Assembly (NCBI GenBank): GCA_009746045.1 | Contig: RPFO01000175.1 | Span: forward strand, 1,001,001 to 1,065,000 | Origin: Mesostigma viride | Taxonomy: Eukaryota; Streptophyta; Mesostigmatophyceae; Mesostigmatales; Mesostigmataceae | DNA: 64,000 nucleotides | Reading direction: 5' to 3' | In this document: piece by piece, positions 58,201 to 64,000 of the stretch | How the letters are laid out: every line of letters begins with the position of its first letter | Numbering within the stretch: position 1 is the stretch's first letter | Made by a program: the position numbers and the translations under genes | Notes under the pieces: generated by a model | What the model was told of the DNA's origin: nothing | Seen by the model: the letters and a program-made list of their open reading frames with translations, nothing else | The model's database searches: none

Positions 58201-61200
58201 CACTGGTACTAATAACATAAAATAACGTTAAACGGGCTATTATTGTACCTATCCCGGCCACTCCTATTAACCCGTAGCTACTGTCCCCCCTCCCACCCAC
58301 CATGGCGTTCTTCTTTGCCAGCAGCCTCCCGCTCAGCTCCAGTTTGGGTATGGGTAGCGGCTGGCAGACGCACCAACGGCACAAGGGACAGCAAATGGCG
58401 GTGAGAGAAAAGTGGCAGCACTAGGTTGATGACAAGTAGGCCAGTAGATAGTGGCACCGTAGATTACTGTTAATATGGAAGGCTATGTATTGTGTATCAT
58501 GTATACAGCTATGGCTGTCCTATAGGAGAGGAGGCACCAAGAGGCTGGTCGGGCCAGTGCAAGTGTGTCATGCACACCTCACAGTCTTTACAACCGAGGG
58601 CCTAGATGAACGCCAAACATGGCTCACACCAGTTGATATGCCCACCATCCCTCTCGCATTCCTATGTCCACCCCATAACGTAGCCAAAACATGTTCGCGC
58701 TGGCACGCACTAGCTTTGCCTTCATCTACGACCTGCACAAACCAGGGTATACCACTGAAGAGGGCACCACTAGATCTCACTAGGGTGAGATATACCGTAC
58801 AAAATAGTACGGGTAGAAGTAGGGGGAATAGCATGGGGGAATAGCACCGTATTCTACCGCACTAAGTAGCATGGGTGAAATAGCACGGGGAATAGCACTG
58901 TATTCTACCGCACTAGAGGCCGCTTGACAAATCCTCTTCCACGACTAGGCATCCTGCAGACGTGCACGGTGAGATTAGTACAAGCCTACAAGCCATACCA
59001 TGTCACAAGATACACCACCGGGCACCCCTTCCCATCCTCATATCTAACAATACACATAGTAGCATATATACATATCCTCATATCTAACAATACACATAGT
59101 AGCATTTCTACACATCCTCATATCTAACAATACACATAGTAGCATATCTACACATCCTCATATCTAACAATACACATAGTAGCATATCTACACGTCCCCA
59201 TATCTAACGGTACAATTCATAATATCCACTGCACTGTTCCAGCATAACTCTGCGGAGAAACTTGTGTAGCGAATCCTGGTTATATTAGCACTCTACTACA
59301 GGAATACCTACATGACAGGGCCTTCCAAGCAAGCCCTCCGCGGGCACCCCAACGGTGGCTACCTTGCCATACTACCGTCCCACCTACTTCCCCCTACCGC
59401 CTCAACCCCTTCCCATACTACCGCCCCACCTACTTCCCCCTACCGCCTCAACCCCTTACCATACTACTGCCCCTTCTCCCTACTACCGCCTCAGCCTCTT
59501 CCCGTCCCGCCACCTCACCTCGGTCAGCAGCTGGCGCGACGTCGCCAGCGAGAACGCTCCGCGCCCAAACGGCAGCGCCATGGTGCGCGCGCCCAGCAGC
59601 CACAACCGTGCCTGCGAGGGTCCACGCATGCTCAACCTTTTGGTTTAAGTCCACAGAATCGACACGTTTGGGACGCAAGGCTTCTCACGAGGTGATGAAG
59701 AGGCGAGCATTCATATGCATGAAGACGAGCCATACGTTTGTAATAAGTGGCAAAACTCAGTGACGGACCGATGGGACATTCTGATGAGCCCGACTCCAGA
59801 ATTGTACGAGGCTGCCAATGAGTGGGGGCATGACTGTCATCTACGGAGTGGGGGCATGACTGTAGTGGGGGCATGACTGTCTTCTACGGAGTGGGGGCAC
59901 GACTCTCTTCTTCGGAGTGGGGGAAGGACCGCCTTCTACGGCATAAATACGATTTCTACTACATACAAGTTCTAATGTAACGATAGCCATGAGTCCTGAT
60001 AGGATCTCGGGTACCGAGAGAGGCAGCTTTCTTCAGGTAAGATGGGCGTTTACGGTTTTCGAATAAGAAAAACACACAGAGCATTCCTATTACATACCTA
60101 TCGTTTCCGAGATGACGAATCTACTTGCTCAAACCTCAGCTGCGTCTGCTTGACTCGATCATCATATCACAGCTGCGTATATCATCTTTGAGCGATGCTT
60201 GACCATCCTGATGGCCACACATTTGCGTAACTCTTTACACATGGCATACAGTCCATATACTTACGCCAGGCACCAGCCCGGCTGTACCCACACACCTATA
60301 ATACTTGCACCAGGCACCAGCCCGGCTGTACCCACACACCTATGACACTTGCACCAGGCACCAGCCCGGCTGTACCCACACACCTATGACACTTGCACCA
60401 GGCACCAGCCCGGCTGTACCCACACACCTATAATACTTGCACCAGGCACCAGCCCGGCTGTACCCACACACCTATGACACTTGCACCAGGCACCAGCCCG
60501 GCTGCACCAACATACCTATGACACTTTCCCAAAATCTCACCCTGTCCCTCATGTCGTCAACCCTCCCCGCCATCCACCCTATGTCAGCAATACGTGCTAC
60601 CAACTCGTTGTTATCGCACGTTCGCCTGTTGTTGCGCGAAAAGGTATGAATGGTCACCCTACCCGTCATAAAATTTAGTGACAAGTGCTTGGGTACTACT
60701 CCACTCAACTATCGAAAGATTCCTTAAAGCCTCCCTACCTGTTGCTGCGCGACAATGTCTGGGTCGTTGCCCTCCGCGGTGGACCCCAGCTTTACGGGGA
60801 TAGGCGTGCTCGACTGGAGCAGGCGCCGCACCTGGTGATGGTATTGGCCGAGATCGTTGCCAAGACAGTAGCAAGGTAACAGCGTGACAATAGCACATCA
60901 GAAGCCGATTGTTGCCAAGACAGTAGCAGGCAGGAAAAAATGCAGGCTGATGACAATTACTACACGATTTGATGTTTGAAGAAAAAGAGTCCTTCAGCTT
61001 TAGGAAACCAGCACGGGCAATCATGGCCACAAACAAAGAGGTTATCACAGAGGACATGCCAAAGGCTCGCCATTGCTGCCTACATAGACACCCGTTGCTT
61101 ACGGGGTTTACCCAGCACAGGCCCATGCAAGGCAGCCATGCACCTGTCAAATGTGCACAAACAGCAAAGCCGACAATACCATTCCACGATATATGCTTCC

Positions 61201-62249
61201 AGCAAAGCGATACTGCATCCGAAGGGGCGGGCTTGGCTACATGCATGGATCAACACGTTCACCCCGCCCACCCTCCCAACCCTCTCCGCCCTCTCTCCTC
61301 CCCTGCCCGGAGCCATGTATCGCATGCCAGCATCAGGGATGCAAGGCCCTCTCCGATACCACGTATCGCATGCCAGCATCAGGGACGCAAGGCCCTCTCC
61401 GATACCATGTCTCGCATGCCAGCATCAGGGACGCAAGGCCCTCTCCGATACCATGTCTCACAGAGGCATGTGAGACAGAGTCAGGGACGCAACGCCCCAA
61501 TATGGTTGTCCTCTCCGTTACGACACCCTCCACACGCCTCCCCCCCCTTCATCCCAGCCGTTGCTCGCTTCCTTATAAACCCTGATTTCTGCTCCAGTGC
61601 GCAGCATGCGATTCCTTGATCATTTGATTCATAATTTTCAAGCACACCCTGCATCACCCACCTCAAGAACGCGGTTCATAAATTAGGTCATCGCTTACTC
61701 ATAGATGCACCCACCTCAAGAACGCGCGGTTCATAAACTAGGTCATCGCTTACTCATAGATGCACCCACCTCAAGCACGCGCAGGTCATCCGCCATCCAC
61801 AGGCGCTGCTGGCACTCGGCCACCACCTCCTCCATCCCATCATGACAGACCGGCTCGTCCTCCAACCGCCCGTCACCCCCCACCCCCACCCCGATGACCC
61901 CCCCGGGTGCCCCTGCCCCCAATCCACTCCCCCCGGCCAGCAAGCCTGCCACGGCGGCGCCGGATGACAAGCTCCCTCCACCGCCGATGCCAGAAATGCT
62001 CTCACTCATCGAGGATCCTGGCGCCCGGCCCGGATGCCCCCGCGCCCCAGCCCCCCCTGCAGGAACCTCAACGGACTCGCCCCACGTGGCGGCGGAGCTT
62101 GGGTTGAGGAAGAAGGCGTGCGGGGCGGAGGGCCCAAGGGCCCCATCCAGGCGGTCGGTGGCCGCCCACGCCATGTCCTCTCGGCCGATGAGCGTGTAGG
62201 CGGCGGGGGGCCAGCCGCTGGGGGGGTCCTCCTGGCAGCTTTGTAGCGC
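31225..62249 (-). CDS. APC1: Anaphase-promoting complex subunit 1 (APC1), C-terminal part, 25 exons
   Basis: APC1 is the large scaffold of the APC/C ubiquitin ligase that drives mitotic exit. Exons, 5' to 3': 62249-61770, 60831-60739, 59611-59519, 58360-58301, 48654-48412, 47461-47381, 47058-46987, 46501-46430, 45783-45690, 44843-44752, 44265-44146, 43539-43468, 42874-42753, 41829-41666, 41026-40950, 39778-39653, 39046-38927, 37804-37664, 37380-37120, 36569-36500, 35854-35658, 35361-34814, 33781-33703, 33069-32902, 31758-31225. All have GT/AG ends and join in phase to 1,392 residues. Family signatures: WPQFHNGVAAGLRL, TWIVYNRP, proteasome/cyclosome repeats (HAGLLMALGLQGHL, VGLLYQGSAHR, YSLAAGLALGLV), GDMINCAVTAPGATLALGL, MALGFLFMGGG, AFRHLYVLATENR and VKVCGPHFWEQ. 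Extra Gly/Ala-rich loops occur in exons 1 and 22. The N-terminal part lies beyond the window. Introns range from under 200 bases to 9.6 kb. Confidence 0.95.
31795..31970. repeat. Minisatellite in the last APC1 intron
   Basis: Three to four imperfect copies of a unit of about 55 bases containing GTCGTGAGAAACAGGTTGTG and GACTGATAGAGG. It lies just upstream of the last exon. Confidence 0.85.
34075..34350. repeat. Imperfect repeat in an APC1 intron
   Basis: Three to four copies of GCTTCGCGAGGGCAACCC followed by tracts of alternating GTGACCGTGA / GTGACCATGA, spaced irregularly by 60-125 bases. Confidence 0.75.
34720..34812. repeat. About 25-bp repeat next to an APC1 donor
   Basis: Four copies of a unit containing CAGCCGCCAGCACATCCC end at the donor of the exon 35361-34814. 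The first intron bases beyond the donor form part of the last unit. Confidence 0.8.
37571..37690. repeat. Duplicated exon end and donor, APC1 exon 37804-37664
   Basis: The exon end with CCTGCAGGTAGAAGCGGTTG (plus strand) at about 37663-37682 recurs in the intron at about 37576-37595 with few changes. Confidence 0.8.
40505..40960. repeat. About 87-bp tandem repeat containing an APC1 donor
   Basis: Six copies of GCGCCACCCACCATGCGGAT on the plus strand start near 40509, 40590, 40679, 40766, 40852 and 40940. On the coding strand each reads ATCCGCATG then GTGGGTGGCGC, that is the exon end plus its splice donor. The rightmost copy is the real junction of the exon 41026-40950. Confidence 0.9.
41455..41680. 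repeat. Degenerate repeat containing an APC1 donor
   Basis: Three copies of the coding-strand sequence TGCCTTGCCATGGGTA lie near 41665, 41595 and 41460, with diverged GCTACTTATTCTTTGCC-type filler. The first is the true donor of the exon 41829-41666. Confidence 0.8.
43035..43180. repeat. Two-copy tandem repeat in an APC1 intron
   Basis: Two near-identical copies of a unit of about 62 bases containing GGCAACAACGTATCAGCATC, plus a partial third (GCCATCATTCCTCCTCC). Confidence 0.9.
43745..44140. repeat. 46-bp minisatellite beside an APC1 donor
   Basis: Eight to nine copies of a 46-base unit containing CCACCTGTGCTATTATATTA and TAAATGATCTATCTATCC. It begins within 15 bases of the donor of the exon 44265-44146, inside the intron. 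Confidence 0.95.
44623..44755. repeat. Two-copy repeat in an APC1 intron
   Basis: Two copies of ATGCTGCAAAGGCAACCC followed by CTACACCTGCCTGCTTGG, about 64 bases apart, adjacent to the donor of the exon 44843-44752. Confidence 0.85.
46135..46445. repeat. Minisatellite containing an APC1 donor
   Basis: A 12-base unit AAGGGCACGCAC repeats about seven times (46155-46232). Longer units of about 50 bases follow, each with GGGCACTGACCAGCA on the plus strand. On the coding strand that is TGCTGGTCAGTGCCC, which is the junction of the exon 46501-46430 and its donor. Five copies are present; the one at about 46420-46434 is the real site. Confidence 0.9.
47255..47570. repeat. Duplicated donor and acceptor around APC1 exon 47461-47381
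   Basis: The exon end encoding SMHSSISK and its donor recurs at about 47270 as a diverged copy that would read SMQSSIWK. The acceptor and exon start (plus strand GGGACATGCTCCTGGCA) recurs at about 47547-47563. Both edges of one short exon are thus duplicated outward into the introns. Confidence 0.8.
47930..48425. repeat. Dispersed copies of an APC1 donor junction
   Basis: Plus-strand CACCTGGGACAAGTAC-type sequence occurs at about 48410 (the real donor of the exon 48654-48412) and at about 48277, 48158, 48027 and 47935, each about 90-135 bases apart, with related flanks. Confidence 0.8.
48651..48870. repeat. About 60-bp repeat containing an APC1 acceptor
   Basis: Plus-strand GCTACCTGCTTGCAT with GGCAGGCAAGCA recurs at about 48650, 48712, 48772 and, more diverged, 48850. 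On the coding strand each carries ATGCAAGCAG then GTAG, the acceptor and first bases of the exon 48654-48412. Confidence 0.85.
49128..57831. repeat. Alternating higher-order array in a 9.6-kb APC1 intron
   Basis: A block D of about 420 bases, starting GGAGCAAAGAAAGAGGCC, recurs at about 50488, 51868, 53258, 54637, 56026 and 57409. Two different fillers alternate between copies: X (about 960 bases) and Y (about 970 bases), giving D-X-D-Y-D-X-D-Y-D-X-D. A partial Y lies at 49139-49727, and a third filler (49874-50487) shares short parts with both. The full period is 2,769-2,771 bases and copies are almost identical, so the array is recent. D holds a hairpin GCCGCT-CATCC-AGCGGC (50840-50856). 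Open frames in X (about 134 codons) and Y (91 codons, start MSKRPAAGEND) persist but show no known domain. The sequence ATTCAGAGAAAACCGAT occurs at 49729 and at 57832. Confidence 0.85.
59030..59215. repeat. 40-bp minisatellite in an APC1 intron
   Basis: Four to five copies of a unit with CATCCTCATATCTAACAATA and CACATAGTAGCATATCTA. Confidence 0.9.
59385..59515. repeat. Pyrimidine-rich repeat beside an APC1 donor
   Basis: Three to four imperfect copies of CCTACCGCCTCAACCCCTT with CATACTACCGCCCC, ending at the donor of the exon 59611-59519. Confidence 0.8.
59815..59940. repeat. Short repeat in an APC1 intron
   Basis: Five imperfect copies of GGAGTGGGGGCATGACTGTC spaced 20-32 bases apart. Confidence 0.85.
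60265..60525. repeat. 44-bp minisatellite in an APC1 intron
   Basis: Six near-identical copies of a unit with ACCAGGCACCAGCCCGGCTG and TACCCACACACCTATGACAC. Confidence 0.95.
61310..61465. repeat. About 50-bp minisatellite in an APC1 intron
   Basis: Three to four copies of GCATGCCAGCATCAGGGACG followed by CAAGGCCCTCTCCGATACCA. Confidence 0.95.
61655..61790. repeat. About 60-bp repeat containing an APC1 donor
   Basis: Plus-strand CACCCACCTCAAG(A/C)ACGCG occurs at about 61655, 61706 and 61764, separated by GTTCATAAACTAGGTCATCG. On the coding strand each copy is CTTGAG then GTGGGTG, the end of the exon 62249-61770 and its donor. The rightmost is the real site. Confidence 0.9.
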
Positions 62250-62339
62250 CTGGGGTGGTCCCATGGAAGAGGATTTCAGCAGGAATGGCGAAATGAGGGA
62301 AGTAACGGTCATTAGAACTTACGAGGCGATGCTGATCGC

Positions 62340-62575
62340 GATGCATTAATTAACCACGTGCCTTGCCTTTTCAATATGTATGCCTTTTCAGTATACGATC
62401 CATTAATTAACCACGTGCCTTGCCTTTTCAATATGTATGCCTTTTCAGTATACGATGCATTAATTAACCACGTGCCTTGCCTTTTCAATATGTATGCCTT
62501 TTCAGTATACGATGCATTAATTAACCACGTGCCTTTGCTTTCCAATATGTATGCCTTTTCAGTATAAGGAGCGCC
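62340..62575. repeat. About 58-bp tandem repeat upstream of APC1 exon 62249-61770
   Basis: Four copies of TTAATTAACCACGTGCCTTG followed by CTTTTCAATATGTATGCC and CAGTATACGA. It grades into the next minisatellite. Confidence 0.95.
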
Positions 62576-63045
62576 GTGTATGCCTTGTCAGTATAAGGAG
62601 CGCCGTGTATGCCTTTTCAGTATAAGGAGCGCTGTGTATGCCTTGTCAGTATAAGGAGCGCCGTGTATGCCTTGTCAGTATAAGGAGCGCCGTGTATGCC
62701 TTGTCAGTATAAGGAGCGCCGTGTATGCCTTGTCAGTATAAGGAGCGCCGTGTATGCCTTTTCAGTATAAGGAGCGCCGTGTATGCCTTGTCAGTATAAG
62801 GAGCGCCGTGTATGCCTTTTCAGTATAAGGAGCGCCGTGTATGCCTTGTCAGTATAAGGAGCGCCGTGTATGCCTTGTCAGTATAAGGAGCGCCGTGTAT
62901 GCCTTTTCAGTATAAGGAGCGCCGTGTATGCCTTGTCAGTATAAGGAGCGCCGTGTATGCCTTGTCAGTATAAGGAGCGCCGTGTATGCCTTGTCAGTAT
63001 AAGGAGGGCCGTGTATGCCTTTTCAGTATAAGGAGCGCCGTGGGG
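62576..63045. repeat. 29-bp minisatellite
   Basis: About 16 copies of a 29-base unit with GTATGCCTTGTCAGTATAAG and GAGCGCCGT. The only variation is mainly T or G at one position (CTTTTCAG / CTTGTCAG). The core TATGCCTTTTCAGTATA is shared with the preceding 58-bp repeat, so one array grew from the other. Confidence 0.95.
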
Positions 63046-63720
63046 ATTGGGTATGAGCAGGCAACGCGGAATGGGGGAAGCATGTGTTGGTGCTTCCCCA
63101 GGGCGGGACGCTAGGTCTAATCGAGCGCCACATAAATTCTCTTCTGCAAAGGAAGACCCCCAGTGGATAGAGAGCGAAGAGGGTGCATCGGTTCACACGC
63201 CAAATATTACAACCCAGCCTGCTATTTGTTGTACCATATAGTGACTACTGTTGCTGGCACCAAATCACAGCCATCCCGAGACACTTGCCAGCCACAGCAT
63301 TGTGCTTTAAATTTTATTTTACTGTACCAACCTTGTGCATACGGTATGGCCACCAAAGCACAGCGTGGAGATGATGCGAGCGATTCGGTCGATATGATGC
63401 GAGCAATGGAATGGAGGCAGAAAGAGTTGGCTGCAAAAAGGAGGTATTAGCCAAGCAAGCAGCAATCCATGGGACCCCGCTGTCCATGATCGCACCTTCA
63501 GAGTTTAGGCACACAACAACGCCTTTGTATGCAATTGCTATTGATTCTACCCTCCCACTCCCTCTGCAGCCATGCATGCCCCCAATAGGCAAGACCTGTC
63601 CCTTCCAGATTATTGTCTGCTCCACCCCAGCTACTTTGTTTCTCTGTGACCACACAGCCACATTAATTCATGAACCACACTGCCAACGACCCAAACAAGC
63701 GCCCGCTCGCCGCCTCCATT
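63046..63720. other. No gene recognised
   Basis: Presumably within an APC1 intron, since earlier APC1 exons must lie further right. A small plus-strand frame at 63345-63449 (start MATKAQRGDD) has a polar helix-like end but no family. No APC1-like exon was recognised. Confidence 0.35.
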
Positions 63721-63724
63721 CATC

Positions 63725-64000
63725 CGAACCCCACTCATTTTCACTCATTTTCATCCCACTCATTTTCACTCATTTTCATCCCACTCATTTTCACTCATTT
63801 TCATCCCACTCATTTTCACTCATTTTCATCCCACTCATTTTCACTCATTTTCATCCCACTCATTTTCACTCATTTTCATCCCACTCATTTTCACTCATTT
63901 TCATCCCACTCATTTTCACTCATTTTCATCCCACTCATTTTCACTCATTTTCATCCCACTCATTTTCACTCATTTTCATCCCACTCATTTTCACTCATTT
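63725..64000. repeat. 25-bp minisatellite running off the window end
   Basis: More than ten perfect copies of a 25-base unit made of CCCACTCATTTTCACTCATT and TTCAT. It continues beyond the last base. Confidence 0.95.

Noticed and set aside
63345-63449. Small frame resembling exon 1 of the BTB genes (polar helix before a possible splice site)
   Set aside because: The similarity is only compositional, no T1 exon follows in the window, and it lies inside the presumed APC1 locus.

Overview
The window is nuclear DNA of a eukaryote, most likely an intron-rich microalga; green-lineage is plausible from the GT(G/A)CG(T/G)-like donors and CAG acceptors, but the sequence does not settle it. Evidence for a nuclear genome: a 25-exon gene, two spliced four-exon genes, LINEs with target-site duplications, long minisatellites and no operons. 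I saw no rRNA, tRNA or CRISPR.

Left third (1-19.1 kb) is a transposon graveyard built by nesting. An LTR element with very short interior (1-2032) is followed by interleaved direct repeats and the minus-strand remains of another LTR element (about 4.2-5.67 kb, resuming at 16.83 kb). A GC-rich LINE of the restriction-like-endonuclease type (5667-16817, 12-bp target duplication) sits inside that fossil. The LINE is itself split by a 5.68-kb CACTA-like DNA transposon (7646-13328). A second, decayed LINE fragment lies at 18.1-19.1 kb.

Middle (20.2-29.6 kb) holds two divergent paralogues, each a BTB/T1 (KCTD-type) domain followed by what looks like two jelly-roll (C1q/TNF-like) domains. They share a 0.7-kb intergenic promoter region. 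Intron 3 of the right-hand gene carries a 2-kb LINE that has ORF1 but no ORF2; a related 5'-truncated LINE lies at 30.3-31.2 kb.

Right half (31.2-62.2 kb, minus strand) is the 3' part of the anaphase-promoting complex subunit APC1: 25 exons, all mutually in phase, 1,392 residues to the stop, continuing beyond the window at its 5' end. Its introns are packed with tandem repeats. Many of these repeats contain copies of the adjoining exon end and splice site, so intron after intron carries decoy donors or acceptors. One 9.6-kb intron contains an array in which a 420-bp block recurs six times every ~1.38 kb with two alternating fillers.

The most unusual points are the gene-wide duplication of splice junctions in APC1, the alternating common-region array, the ORF1-only LINE, and the three-level nest of elements on the left.
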